From contig JAFPYR010000069.1 in NCBI GenBank assembly GCA_017412115.1, positions 124,001-188,000 of the forward strand: a stretch of 64,000 bases of DNA, in the 5' to 3' direction. The position numbers and the translations under genes are program-made. The notes beneath the pieces were generated by a model, which saw only the letters and a program-made list of their open reading frames with translations, searched no databases and was not told where the DNA came from. The DNA comes from Bacteroidales bacterium (GTDB lineage: Bacteria > Bacteroidota > Bacteroidia > Bacteroidales > UBA3824). Positions 8,945-17,565 of this stretch are shown here, in pieces (the first letter of the stretch is position 1; every line of letters begins with the position of its first letter).

Positions 8945-10003
8945 ATGAAATACACCAATTTAATTTTATTAGCAGTACTTTTGACAGCACTTTCTGCGTG
9001 TCATAAAGATGATGAAGAAACGATTATAAACGAAATTCATCTTGATACGACTATAGTTTATAATCCGAGTTTTATAATCGAAAACCAAGAGGAGGTAACT
9101 TTAGATTTCAAACCGCAGTTTTTGAACATCGGTGACAAGGTTGCAGTCTGTGCATTAAGCAATTACGTGGAAGAAAGCGACGTTTCTTCTGGCATCGAAA
9201 CTTTAAAATCATGGGGCTTGGAAGTCATTGAAGCCTCAAATCTCTATTCCAAAGACGGCAGATATGCCGGCAGTTTGAAAGAAAGAATTAACGGTTTTCA
9301 GGAAATAATTGATAATGAAGAAATTAAAGCCATTTTCTTTGCCCGTGGCGGATACGGAGCAGCGCAAGTTTTACCGTTTTTGGACTGGGAAAAATTCAAA
9401 AAAAGTCCCAAATGGATTATCGGTTACAGCGACGTAACGGCCTTACACATCACTTTGAACAATATGGGTTTTGAATCTGTTTTAGGCCCGATGATGAGAG
9501 GTTTTAACAACGATTCTGAAAGTAACAAACGCCTAAAAAATATGCTCTTCGGCACTGCGGAAGAAATTTCAATCGCCACTAATTCCAATTGCATCAGCGG
9601 CAAAGCCTCGGGCAGACTCATAGGCGGCAATTTGTCAATAATTTATAGTCTCAGCGGTACAGCTTTTGACCTTAACACCAAAAATTCGATACTTTTTATT
9701 GAAGACACCGGTGAGGCTAACTACTCGGTAGACAGAATGTTATTAAACCTTAAACAATCAGGCAAACTTGAAGATTTGAAAGGTGTTATAATCGGAGAAT
9801 TTATCGGCGGAACACAAGGCAACGACCAACCGCTGAATGAAATTTTTTCAAAATATTTTTCTCCGCTCAACGTGCCCGTCGTTTACGGCATTCCAAACGG
9901 TCATGACACTAAAAACTATCCTTTGATTTTAGGTTCAAAAGTAACGATAGAGGTCAATGAAAACCAATCGAAAATAACTTTTGATAACAATCAAGCCATC
10001 TAA
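8945..10003 (+). CDS. LD-carboxypeptidase (S66 family), lipoprotein
   Basis: A 352-residue S66 peptidase. These enzymes cut the L,D bond before the terminal D-Ala of muropeptide tetrapeptides, usually in peptidoglycan recycling. Residues 1-19 form a lipoprotein signal (LLTALSAC, Cys19), so this version is membrane-attached and extracytoplasmic, unlike the cytoplasmic E. coli LdcA. Family signatures visible: GDKVAVCALS near the start, ARGGYGA, the nucleophile Ser in IIGYSDVTALH, LIGGNLS, the Glu in IIGEF, and the His in GIPNGHD. It follows the 264-aa gene by 8 nt, and a terminator lies just downstream. The family is secure; the substrate is inferred. Confidence 0.92.
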   Translation: MKYTNLILLAVLLTALSACHKDDEETIINEIHLDTTIVYNPSFIIENQEEVTLDFKPQFLNIGDKVAVCALSNYVEESDVSSGIETLKSWGLEVIEASNLYSKDGRYAGSLKERINGFQEIIDNEEIKAIFFARGGYGAAQVLPFLDWEKFKKSPKWIIGYSDVTALHITLNNMGFESVLGPMMRGFNNDSESNKRLKNMLFGTAEEISIATNSNCISGKASGRLIGGNLSIIYSLSGTAFDLNTKNSILFIEDTGEANYSVDRMLLNLKQSGKLEDLKGVIIGEFIGGTQGNDQPLNEIFSKYFSPLNVPVVYGIPNGHDTKNYPLILGSKVTIEVNENQSKITFDNNQAI

Positions 10004-10016
10004 AATTTTTAAGAAA

Positions 10017-10050
10017 AAAAGGGTGTCAGAATTTTCTAACACCCTTTCAT
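10017..10050. terminator. Bidirectional terminator
   Basis: An imperfect stem gggtgtcaga/tctaacaccc, with an A-run before and a T-run after. It lies between the convergent LD-carboxypeptidase and lipoprotein genes and can serve both. Confidence 0.7.
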
Positions 10051-10075
10051 TTTTTTCCAAAAAGAAGAATATACT

Positions 10076-10555
10076 CTATTTTATTTTTTTCAAATTCACT
10101 TCGATTTTTTTCTCATCCTTATCAACTATAAGTTTAAGATAATCGTATGAATCGCCAAGAGGTTTTAGGCTGCCGATATAATCAAAATCACTACCCTCGG
10201 CACGCATATAAAGCGCAGTATCATTTTCTATTTTATAATCCAAAGAATAAGGTAGCGTTACTTTGCCTTTCGAGAATTGTTTGATTAATTCTGATGCAAT
10301 AGTTGAAGCATCAAGTATGGCTTTTTCTTTTTCAAACTGAACCGTTAAATCAAGCTGCGAAAATAACATCGAGGAAAACATATCCGAAGATAGGTTGTTC
10401 TTACCCTTGATTTCATCTTCCATAAAAGAAGTAAGCGAACTCATATCAATTTCATAACGACCTCTAAGTTCATCTTTAGCAGACCCTCCGCTATTAGAAC
10501 AAGCACTGACAACAAAAATCAATGCACTAATTAAAATTGTAAATAATCTTTTCAT
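10076..10555 (-). CDS. Hypothetical lipoprotein, 159 aa
   Basis: A lipoprotein signal (MKRLFTILISALIFVVSAC, Cys19) is followed by a Gly/Ser linker and a mixed alpha/beta domain with two regions rich in Lys/Glu. I recognise no family. It lies 42 nt downstream of the 5'-nucleotidase gene on the same strand and is probably its operon partner. It ends in a basic KKIEVNLKKIK tail close to the bidirectional terminator. Confidence 0.8.
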   Translation of the reverse strand: MKRLFTILISALIFVVSACSNSGGSAKDELRGRYEIDMSSLTSFMEDEIKGKNNLSSDMFSSMLFSQLDLTVQFEKEKAILDASTIASELIKQFSKGKVTLPYSLDYKIENDTALYMRAEGSDFDYIGSLKPLGDSYDYLKLIVDKDEKKIEVNLKKIK

Positions 10556-10597
10556 ACTATTTCTTGATTTGTTAATATCCTAAATTTTTCTTCAAGA

Positions 10598-12028
10598 CTA
10601 CTCCTGAACCACCAAAGTCCTATGAACGGAGGAATAATCAAGCGGAGATTTGTCTTTAAGATATTCAATAAGACAATCTGCACTGGTTTTCTCAAGAATT
10701 TTGCCTTCACGGTTTTTCAAAAACGTAATCGAAACCACGTAATTGTTGCAAGCAAAGGAATATAATTTATTGTTTTTCAAAGGTTTGCCTCTCTCGTCAA
10801 GAACCGATAAATTCTTTACTTTTTTCGGATCGTTTTTATCAACGGTCAAAACATAACTTACACCCGAGGTATAACATTCAATCATTTCATCGCTTTCACG
10901 GCAATCCACAATCAATTGTTTGATTTCAGAGCCCCTCAATTTAAAAACAACCATTCTGTTGCCGAAAGGATCCAACATGAAAGCATCTTTCAATGTAAAA
11001 TCGCCTGCCTCCTTTGAACTTAACCTTACGCCGCCGCCGTTTTGAAGAACGATTTTAGTTTTAGAACCGTAACGCTGACCGTCAGAAACAAAAGCACCCA
11101 TCGAAGTATAATCGTTAATCGGGTTTGCCAATCTTCCGATTACTTGATTCAAATAAGGATTTTTAGAATATTCAGCAACAATATCCTCAAGTTTTTGACT
11201 GTGTTGAGTAGTCTCAAGAACGGAAATCAGTTTAGAGGATTTGCTTATAACCTTGCCGTCTTCAACAACAAAATCCACCAAAGTACAATATTGCATTTTG
11301 TTTTTGCTCTGAGTAATTAAAACACCGTTTACAAAAGTGTTAGCAGGAACCAAAGTGTGAGTATGTCCGCCCAATATAGCATCCAACATAGGAAGATTTT
11401 GCGCTGAAATTTTGTCCTGATCGATGCCGTTGTGAGAAAGCAAAATCTCAATTTCGCATTGTTTTCTTACGATGTCGGCATATTTTTCGGCAGCCTTTTG
11501 AGGATCGCTCCATATCAGGCCCGTAACATTATCCGCCAAACAATCAGGAATGCCCCTTTGATTAATTTGCAAAATACCTATAACACCGACTTTAACGCCG
11601 TCAATCTCAAAAATTTTGTAGGGATCGAGTTTGAAACCCATTGAATCCGGAACTGTAACATTAGCACAAAGATACGGAAAATTAGAACGTTCAGCCTGTT
11701 TTTTAAAACCCGAAATTTTAGCATCAAATTCATGATTTCCCAAAGCAGAGGCGTTTACCCCGAAAGCATTCATAACCTCAGTCATTGGTCTTGAAGGCTC
11801 TTCATACATATCGTTAACAGGATTTCCCGTGCGGTTGTCTCCGGCACTCAAAACCAAAAGGTTGGGATTAAGAGCCCTTAATGAATCAATAACACCGCCT
11901 AATGCCGCAGCTCTGTCCAAATATGCGTGCATATCATTAAGAGCCAAAACCTGAACGGTTTTTCTCTGCGCCTGAGTCTGCATAGCCGCCAAAAGCAGCA
12001 ACGAAAATAATAAGTAAACTCTTTTCAT
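10598..12028 (-). CDS. Secreted 5'-nucleotidase / UshA-family metallophosphoesterase
   Basis: A 476-residue protein with a cleavable signal peptide (MKRVYLLFSLLLLAAMQTQAQ). All calcineurin-type metal-binding motifs are present: ALNDMHAYL, SAGDNRTG, ALGNHEFD, LSHNGID and GGHTHT. The 5'-nucleotidase C-terminal domain follows with the substrate-binding QNGGGVR segment. It would dephosphorylate nucleotides outside the cytoplasm. I start it at the ATG at 12028, which opens a proper signal peptide. An upstream in-frame start at 12094 would lie within the promoter (12065-12095). It is transcribed divergently from a nucleoside permease, so the pair makes a nucleotide-scavenging system: dephosphorylate, then import. 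Confidence 0.92.
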   Translation of the reverse strand: MKRVYLLFSLLLLAAMQTQAQRKTVQVLALNDMHAYLDRAAALGGVIDSLRALNPNLLVLSAGDNRTGNPVNDMYEEPSRPMTEVMNAFGVNASALGNHEFDAKISGFKKQAERSNFPYLCANVTVPDSMGFKLDPYKIFEIDGVKVGVIGILQINQRGIPDCLADNVTGLIWSDPQKAAEKYADIVRKQCEIEILLSHNGIDQDKISAQNLPMLDAILGGHTHTLVPANTFVNGVLITQSKNKMQYCTLVDFVVEDGKVISKSSKLISVLETTQHSQKLEDIVAEYSKNPYLNQVIGRLANPINDYTSMGAFVSDGQRYGSKTKIVLQNGGGVRLSSKEAGDFTLKDAFMLDPFGNRMVVFKLRGSEIKQLIVDCRESDEMIECYTSGVSYVLTVDKNDPKKVKNLSVLDERGKPLKNNKLYSFACNNYVVSITFLKNREGKILEKTSADCLIEYLKDKSPLDYSSVHRTLVVQE

Positions 12029-12064
12029 ATCAATAAATAATAATGTCATTAAAAAAATTTCTGA

Positions 12065-12095
12065 CAAATTTAGATTTTTTTTCGTTATCTGCAAA
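12065..12095 (-). promoter_or_regulatory. Promoter for the 5'-nucleotidase operon
   Basis: The reverse complement reads TTTG (12092-12095), 19 nt, TAAATTTG (12065-12072), a full consensus. It fixes the gene start at the ATG at 12028. On the plus strand a TAAATTTG box (12124-12131) serves the divergent permease but lacks a clear TTTG -33 box. Confidence 0.75.
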
Positions 12096-12160
12096 AAAAC
12101 TTTTTTATCTAAAAAAACATTTCTAAATTTGCTATACCATTACTTTAATTGTAACTACAA

Positions 12161-13402
12161 ATGAAAATAAAATTAGCGATAATGAATTTTCTCCAATTCG
12201 CAGTCTGGGGAGCATACCTGACTTCGATGGGAACGTTCTTGGCTCAAAACGGATTCGGAGATAAAATCGGAACTTTTTATGCAACACAAGGTATTGTGTC
12301 ATTGTTTTTTCCGGCACTTTTAGGCATGGTGGCTGACAGATTTATTCAAGCGCAACGGCTCTACATTATCTGTCATCTTTTAAGCGCAATGAGTATGCTT
12401 TCTGCCGGATATTTCGGACTCGGGGAGGTGAATCTTCCGGCGATGTACACTTGTTTCTTTTTCGGAATAGGATTTTATATGGCAAGTCTTTCTCTGTCTT
12501 ATTCCGTGGCTTACAATGCGTTGGACAAATCGGGAATGGATACTGTAAAAGATTTTCCGCCGATAAGAGTTTGGGGAACGGTAGGTTTTATAGCAACGAT
12601 GTGGACTGTGGATTTATTGAAATATCAAGATAGTGCCATGCAATTTGTAATTTCAGGTCTCATCGGAATAGTTTTAGCACTTTATGCCAACATTATCCCG
12701 AAATGCGAAATCAAAGATACTTTGGAGAAAAAATCTTTCGCTTCAATGCTCGGTCTTGACGCTTTTAAATTGTTCAAAGACAAGAGAATGGCAATGTTTT
12801 TCGTATTTTCGATGCTCTTGGGTGTCGCACTTCAAATCACTAACAGTTATGCAAATCCGTTTATAAGAAGTTTTGAAAATATTTCAGAATTTGCAGATAC
12901 TTTCGGAGTAAAACACACTAACATTTTGATTTCGCTTTCACAAGTTTCGGAAACTTTATGTATTTTGCTCATACCGTTTTGTTTGAAACGTTTTGGAATC
13001 AAAAGGGTAATGCTTATCGCCATGACGGCATGGGTTTTAAGATTTTTGTTTTTCGGACTCGGAAATCCCGGCAGCGGCGTTTGGCTGTTTATTCTCAGCT
13101 GTATTGTTTACGGCGTTGCTTTTGACTTTTTCAATGTTTCGGGTTCGCTTTTCGTTGATAAAGAAACCGATAAAAAAATACGCTCCTCGGCACAAGGTTT
13201 GTTTATGTTAATGACTAACGGTATCGGTGCAACAATCGGCACGTTAATCGCCCAACACATTGTAAACGACAATGTTTACTCTAAAACGCAAGCGATGGAT
13301 ATCTGGCAAGGTTGGCAAAATTCTTGGTTTATATTCGCCGGATATTCCTTACTAATAACAATTTTGTTCGCAATTTTCTTCAAATACAAACACAAGGAAT
13401 AA
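12161..13402 (+). CDS. Nucleoside permease, MFS (NupG-like)
   Basis: A 413-residue inner-membrane transporter with 12 hydrophobic segments, starting MKIKLAIMNFLQFAVWGAYLTS, the characteristic opening of the nucleoside:H+ symporter (NupG/XapB) family. Other family-like features are the GMVADRFIQAQRL loop after helix 2 and the PPIRVWGTVGF segment before helix 5. It imports nucleosides with protons. It is divergent from the secreted 5'-nucleotidase, which supplies its likely substrates. The exact nucleoside range cannot be read from sequence. Confidence 0.9.
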   Translation: MKIKLAIMNFLQFAVWGAYLTSMGTFLAQNGFGDKIGTFYATQGIVSLFFPALLGMVADRFIQAQRLYIICHLLSAMSMLSAGYFGLGEVNLPAMYTCFFFGIGFYMASLSLSYSVAYNALDKSGMDTVKDFPPIRVWGTVGFIATMWTVDLLKYQDSAMQFVISGLIGIVLALYANIIPKCEIKDTLEKKSFASMLGLDAFKLFKDKRMAMFFVFSMLLGVALQITNSYANPFIRSFENISEFADTFGVKHTNILISLSQVSETLCILLIPFCLKRFGIKRVMLIAMTAWVLRFLFFGLGNPGSGVWLFILSCIVYGVAFDFFNVSGSLFVDKETDKKIRSSAQGLFMLMTNGIGATIGTLIAQHIVNDNVYSKTQAMDIWQGWQNSWFIFAGYSLLITILFAIFFKYKHKE

Positions 13403-13404
13403 AC

Positions 13405-13448
13405 AAAAAAAAAGAGGTTGTACTTTTTTCATAAAGACAACCTCTTTT
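13405..13448. terminator. Bidirectional terminator
   Basis: Stem aaaagaggttgt with acaacctctttt, A-run before and T-run after, between the convergent permease and TonB-receptor genes. Confidence 0.8.
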
Positions 13449-13465
13449 ATTATTTTCTTTTTTAT

Positions 13466-15454
13466 TTAGAATTTCAGTTTAACACCTGCAACGACTCTCG
13501 TCCCGGGCTGTTCGATAAACGAAAAGTCAGAATATTTCTCATTGAAAACATTAGTTACGTCCGTAAAAATTTCAAAACGGTTACGGATATATTTAACACC
13601 GCAATCCACAAGCGTATAGGGCGGATTGTTTTCGCCTATGCGATAGTGATAACGGTATGAAAGATTAAAGAACAAATCTTTAACTATTTCAAAATCAGAG
13701 GATAACACGATTTTATGTTTCAAAAATTCTTGAGCATATTCTGATGCGATAATTTCTTTTTCGTAAGAAGCCTCAGCATCAATATAACAATATTGCAAAT
13801 CGAGTCGGCTAAGGAAAGAATTATCAAAAATCTCCTTCGGCAAAAATACCAAATCCAATTCTCCTCCAAAATTATGCATCTTGAAATTGCTTGAACGATA
13901 AGTTTTTCCGTCAGCTTCATCAGCAAAAATAACCCAATCAATCATATCCTTTTTGTTTGAAGCAAAAAGTCTTAATTCTGAAGAAAATCCGCTCTGACGG
14001 TATTTTGCACCCAAACCGTAATCAATTGTTCTTTCGGGCTTTAAGTCAGAAGTTCCTTGAATATTAGTAGCCGAATAATACAAATCGGTATAAGTAGGCA
14101 TTCGTAAAGCCGAATTTACATTAATGAAAAATTTAAGTCTCTTATTCGGATTGTATGCAATGTCGGTCCCCGGACACAAACGCCATTTTTCATCAAGTGA
14201 AGAATTGTAAATCGCCGGCAATGCAAGCGCAACAGTAAATTTATCAAAAATAAAATCATGCTCTGCAACAAGTACGATATTATTTCTGTCAGCATAATTA
14301 GTATAAAAAATACCGTTTTCTGCATCGTGGCCTTTGAGTTTTTCAACTTTTTCGGGAGCCAATTTTTCGCCTAATTTAGTGGAATAAATTTCCTCGGAAC
14401 GAATCTCAGCACCAATGCTTGAACGTCCGAAACGACTTTTTGTCCAAAAATTAAGACCGTAACTCAAAACCTGTGATAAATGAAAATTTTCGCCCGCATG
14501 AGAATCTTTATGCCATTGATAATGGTCATAACGGCGGTCAGCAGAAAAAACAGGACTTATATGAACCGCACCCGCCTGAATATCAGCATTGACAGAAACC
14601 AAAAAATGTTCATTGCTTTCCCATTGATCTTTTGAGGCCCCGCCGCCGTAAAAAGTATTCGCCTCAAATGGTTTGTAAGAATATCCTGCTTGAAAATCTG
14701 CAATAGTTTTTTTAGAACGGTAACTTGCCCTATAAAACGCTCTTTTAAGATTGTAAGCAGAATTGTCGGTTGCGCCGTCATCAGAGAGATAACCGATAGA
14801 AAAATTGTGAATCAAACGGTTAGGATTTCCTTTAGAATTGAATCCGGCATTATGCGAAAGCGTTAAATTAGCATTAGAGCCCCAAAGCCCATGATCGCCG
14901 CCAAAAAGACTTACCGAACCCTTTGCAGAGGTTGAATAACCGTTTTTTTGTGGGTCGTCATCAACGGTAACAATATTTACCGTTCCGCAAAACGACTGCG
15001 TTGAAAAAACTCTTGCCGAAGGTCCGTCAAGAATTTCAATACGTTTGATGTCCTCCTTTGAAACAGGAAAATCTGCACTGAGATGTCCCGTATGAGGAGA
15101 TGTAATGTTAATACCGTTCAAAAGAATGGTAACTTGATCAAAACTCCCTCCCCTGAGTGAGATGTCAGTCTGAACTCCGCTTCCGCGTTGTCTGACGTCA
15201 ATTTTTGCTGCTGCTTTCAACAATCCGTCAACCGTATTAGCGGGAGAAAGCATGATTTCATTACGATCGATAATCGTAACTTGTTGAGGTGTCTGCTTTT
15301 GCGAAAGCGGAACACGCGTAGACAAAACTTTGATTTCGTCTAAATCTACATTTGCTGTACTGTCATCGGTTTGAGGGTTTTGACCCATTGCTGAGCCGGA
15401 CAGAAACGCAACGATGGCCATAGTGCCGGTCATCATAGTTGTACGAAATTTCAT
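13466..15454 (-). CDS. TonB-dependent outer-membrane receptor
   Basis: A 662-residue receptor with a signal peptide (about 1-24). A TonB box-like stretch (DLDEIKVLSTR) comes next, then a plug domain (QQVTIIDRNEI, DVRQRGSGVQTDISLRGGSFDQVTILLNG) and a 22-strand-type barrel ending in the C-terminal aromatic GVKLKF. The length and the ISLRGGSFDQ..LLNGI plug are typical of BtuB/vitamin-type receptors rather than SusC. There is no carboxypeptidase-like N-terminal domain and no SusD partner. The ligand is unknown. No cobalamin riboswitch core is visible upstream. A TACCTTTG -7-like box lies at 15508-15515 on the minus strand. Confidence 0.9.
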   Translation of the reverse strand: MKFRTTMMTGTMAIVAFLSGSAMGQNPQTDDSTANVDLDEIKVLSTRVPLSQKQTPQQVTIIDRNEIMLSPANTVDGLLKAAAKIDVRQRGSGVQTDISLRGGSFDQVTILLNGINITSPHTGHLSADFPVSKEDIKRIEILDGPSARVFSTQSFCGTVNIVTVDDDPQKNGYSTSAKGSVSLFGGDHGLWGSNANLTLSHNAGFNSKGNPNRLIHNFSIGYLSDDGATDNSAYNLKRAFYRASYRSKKTIADFQAGYSYKPFEANTFYGGGASKDQWESNEHFLVSVNADIQAGAVHISPVFSADRRYDHYQWHKDSHAGENFHLSQVLSYGLNFWTKSRFGRSSIGAEIRSEEIYSTKLGEKLAPEKVEKLKGHDAENGIFYTNYADRNNIVLVAEHDFIFDKFTVALALPAIYNSSLDEKWRLCPGTDIAYNPNKRLKFFINVNSALRMPTYTDLYYSATNIQGTSDLKPERTIDYGLGAKYRQSGFSSELRLFASNKKDMIDWVIFADEADGKTYRSSNFKMHNFGGELDLVFLPKEIFDNSFLSRLDLQYCYIDAEASYEKEIIASEYAQEFLKHKIVLSSDFEIVKDLFFNLSYRYHYRIGENNPPYTLVDCGVKYIRNRFEIFTDVTNVFNEKYSDFSFIEQPGTRVVAGVKLKF

Positions 15455-15725
15455 TTCTTTAAAAAATTTTGTTTAATTAGTAAAAGTATTTATAAAATTT
15501 TCGAGTGCAAAGGTAATATGTTTTTTGTAATGTATTAATAGAATTATATTAATAAAATATTATCTTTTTTTATTTCGAAACTAATAAAAAAACATCATGT
15601 TATTACCAAAAAGTGTTATTAACTGATATTTTACGTAATTTTATCTACGAAAAACGGTTTTTTATAGATTAACATCACAAAAAGAATTTTTTTTAGAAAC
15701 TGACAAAAATTTTAACACAAAAAAT
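15455..15725. other. AT-rich divergent intergenic region
   Basis: About 270 nt between the TonB receptor and the trpB promoter. It holds a TACCTTTG -7-like box (15508-15515, minus) for the receptor, without a convincing -33 box, plus runs of A and T. I see no gene, riboswitch or strong hairpin. Confidence 0.5.
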
Positions 15726-15756
15726 TTTGTTCTTTCAAAAAAAGTTTTCAATTTTG
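15726..15756 (+). promoter_or_regulatory. Promoter of the trpB unit
   Basis: TTTG (15726-15729), 19 nt, CAATTTTG (15749-15756), one mismatch from consensus. The box is followed by CGA, and the same TTTGCGA string occurs upstream of the other two trp leaders. It lies 24 nt before the leader-peptide ATG. Confidence 0.65.
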
Positions 15757-15780
15757 CGACGGTAGTGAAATAGAACAAAT

Positions 15781-15840
15781 ATGAAAAATTTTTCTACATA
15801 TAACAATTGGTGGTGGCGCTTACGGAATAAAAATTCGTGA
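15781..15840 (+). CDS. trpL: trp leader peptide 1 (upstream of trpB)
   Basis: A 19-codon reading frame, MKNFSTYNNWWWRLRNKNS, with three consecutive Trp codons (TGG TGG TGG at 15808-15816). Stalling of a ribosome here when charged tRNA-Trp is scarce would expose the segment 15836-15842 that overlaps the stop codon. The nucleotide sequence is identical over all 60 bases to the leader upstream of trpE (47786-47845). Such peptides are sensors rather than products. Confidence 0.88.
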   Translation: MKNFSTYNNWWWRLRNKNS

Positions 15841-15918
15841 GTTAGATTACCTTTGTAAAAAAAATTCCAAAAACTAAAACAACAAAAAAGGTCTGCTACT
15901 CACGGCAGACCTTTTTTT
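15836..15918 (+). promoter_or_regulatory. trp attenuator 1: antiterminator and terminator
   Basis: Terminator: arms aaaaaaggtctgc (15884-15896) and gcagaccttttttt (15905-15918) around loop tactcacg. Antiterminator: cgtgagt (15836-15842), overlapping the leader stop codon, pairs with actcacg in the terminator loop (15898-15904). Inside that, acctttg (from 15849) pairs with the terminator 5' arm aaaggt (15887-15892). The two pairings are nested, so they form one competing hairpin. A ribosome stalled on the Trp codons leaves 15836-15842 free, giving read-through into trpB. One finishing the peptide covers it, giving termination. Confidence 0.82.
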
Positions 15919-15952
15919 GTTGTTAGATAACAATCAGAAAAAAATTAAAAAA

Positions 15953-17140
15953 ATGAGTAAATATTCTATCGACAAAAACGGTTATTACGGAGAATTCGGC
16001 GGAGCATTTATACCCGAAATTCTTAGAAAAAACGTAACGGAACTCAAAGACAATTATTTGCAAATAATTGAGAATGAAGAGTTTCAAAAAGATTTTCAGA
16101 AACTTCTGAAAGATTATGTAGGCCGTCCTACGCCGCTGTATTATGCAAAACGCCTCAGCGAAAAATACGGCTCTAACATTTATCTCAAACGCGAAGACCT
16201 CTGTCATACGGGTGCGCACAAACTGAACAACGCTTTAGGGCAGATACTTTTGGCGCGGAAACTTGGCAAAACACGTATTGTAGCAGAAACTGGTGCTGGT
16301 CAGCACGGTGTTGCAACGGCAACGGTCTGCGCTTTGATGAACATGGAATGTGTTGTTTATATGGGTGAAACCGATGTTAAGCGTCAATTCCTTAACGTTC
16401 AGAGAATGAAAATGTTAGGAGCGAAAGTAGTACCCGTAACCTCCGGCAACAAAACACTCAAAGACGGCACAAACGAGGCTATTCGTGATTGGTGTTGCAA
16501 TCCTAAAAATACGCATTACATAATAGGTTCGGTTGTAGGACCAGACCCCTACCCTGATATGGTAGCAAGATTTCAATCCGTTATAAGTCAAGAAATTAAA
16601 AATCAACTTCTTGATCAAACGGGTAGAGATTATCCTGACCATCTTTTAGCATGTATCGGCGGAGGAAGCAATGCTGCGGGAACGTTTTATCATTACATAA
16701 ACGACGAAAGAGTTAAATTTTATGCGGCAGAGGCGGCAGGTCTTGGCCTTGAAGACCCTGAAAAATCGGCAGCAACGATTCATTTAGGACGCAAAGGTAT
16801 ACTTCACGGCAGTCTTTCGCTCGTGATGATGAACGAAGACGGTCAAATCACAGAACCGTATTCAATTTCAGCGGGTTTGGATTATCCGGGCGTAGGACCT
16901 ATGCACGCACATTTTGCCAAAACGGGCAGAACAAAAGTTCTCGCCATAACCGATGCTCAAGCTATGCAAGCAGCATTGGAACTTACTAAATTAGAGGGAA
17001 TTATCCCCGCTATTGAAAGTGCGCACGCTCTTGCAATGCTTCCGAAACTAAAATTCGGCAAAGAAGAAATTGTAGTCTTAACAGTTTCAGGTCGCGGCGA
17101 CAAAGACATGAATACTTACGCCGATTATTTCAAGTTATAA
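15953..17140 (+). CDS. trpB: Tryptophan synthase beta chain
   Basis: A 395-residue PLP enzyme that joins indole and serine to make tryptophan, in complex with TrpA. The PLP lysine lies in HTGAHKLNNALGQ, the catalytic region in AETGAGQHG, and the phosphate-binding Gly cluster in CIGGGSNAAG. It is the TrpB1 type that works with TrpA. The ATG at 15953 opens the conserved MSKYSIDKNGYYGEFGGAF start. A TTG further upstream lies in the attenuator's T-run and is rejected. It is transcribed alone behind its own attenuator, opposite in direction to trpCFA 2.5 kb away. Confidence 0.97.
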   Translation: MSKYSIDKNGYYGEFGGAFIPEILRKNVTELKDNYLQIIENEEFQKDFQKLLKDYVGRPTPLYYAKRLSEKYGSNIYLKREDLCHTGAHKLNNALGQILLARKLGKTRIVAETGAGQHGVATATVCALMNMECVVYMGETDVKRQFLNVQRMKMLGAKVVPVTSGNKTLKDGTNEAIRDWCCNPKNTHYIIGSVVGPDPYPDMVARFQSVISQEIKNQLLDQTGRDYPDHLLACIGGGSNAAGTFYHYINDERVKFYAAEAAGLGLEDPEKSAATIHLGRKGILHGSLSLVMMNEDGQITEPYSISAGLDYPGVGPMHAHFAKTGRTKVLAITDAQAMQAALELTKLEGIIPAIESAHALAMLPKLKFGKEEIVVLTVSGRGDKDMNTYADYFKL

Positions 17141-17155
17141 TTTTCATATATATAA

Positions 17156-17194
17156 AAAGTCCGTAAGATTTTTTTTATTCTCACGGACTTTTTA
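17156..17194 (+). terminator. Terminator after trpB
   Basis: Stem aaaaagtccgt(aa)ga with tctcacggacttttt, ending in a T-run. It confirms that trpB is monocistronic. Confidence 0.78.
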
Positions 17195-17231
17195 ATTCAA
17201 AACAAATCTATTATTTCATACATATTCTATC

Positions 17232-17306
17232 CTAATATTTGATTATAAGCATATCTTCTGCATTTTTAGCATGATAAACCTTGCCGTTTCTCAAATCCTC
17301 AATTCT
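17232..17306 (-). pseudogene. Remnant of a RelB/DinJ-like antitoxin C-terminus
   Basis: Just past the end of the HTH gene, in another frame, the minus strand reads RIEDLRNGKVYHAKNAEDML then a stop. This matches the typical C-terminal tail of RelB/DinJ-like antitoxins (IxxGRVYxAKxxDDM). No start codon or N-terminal part is present; a stop codon precedes it in frame. Only about 24 codons survive, so this is a resemblance, not a firm call. Confidence 0.4.
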
Positions 17307-17565
17307 TTACTTCAACCAACGGCTCTCCCAAAACCTCTGACAATCTAATTAACTGAGACAAAGAAAAATCATAACGTCCTGTCAACCACTTTGAAACCGT
17401 GCTTTCAGAAACGTTCATTTTGTGCGCCAATAACGCATTATTAATTCCTTTTTTTTCCATTACGGCAACAATTTTTTCCGCAACAGAAAAAATAAAATCA
17501 AACCGATTGCGTGTTTGTGCTGAAACTTGTTTTAAGCAATCCCGAAATAATTGATTTGTTATCAT
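17299..17565 (-). CDS. XRE-family HTH protein, probable antitoxin
   Basis: An 88-residue protein with an XRE-type helix-turn-helix at about 35-82 (GINNALLAHKMNVSESTVSKWLTGRYDFSLSQLIRLSEVLG). Its ATG overlaps the stop of the upstream toxin-like gene by 4 nt (ATGA), the usual translational coupling in HigBA-like modules where the toxin is first. It probably binds the promoter at 17969-17999 and represses the pair. It looks intact, whereas its partner appears frameshifted. Confidence 0.8.
   Translation of the reverse strand: MITNQLFRDCLKQVSAQTRNRFDFIFSVAEKIVAVMEKKGINNALLAHKMNVSESTVSKWLTGRYDFSLSQLIRLSEVLGEPLVEVKN

Noticed and set aside
12029..12094. Longer form of the 5'-nucleotidase starting at 12094
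   Set aside because: The extension overlaps the promoter at 12065-12095 and would bury the signal peptide.
15455..15780. Possible cobalamin riboswitch upstream of the BtuB-like TonB receptor
   Set aside because: No B12-box core (GCCACTG-like) or conserved riboswitch helices are visible on the minus strand.
15848..15855. TACCTTTG as an internal promoter for trpB
   Set aside because: No TTTG lies 19-20 nt upstream, and the string is explained by its pairing with the terminator arm; an extra weak promoter cannot be excluded.
15917..15952. TTG start for trpB upstream of the ATG at 15953
   Set aside because: It lies in the U-run of the attenuator terminator and adds residues not found in TrpB; the ATG at 15953 opens the conserved N-terminus.
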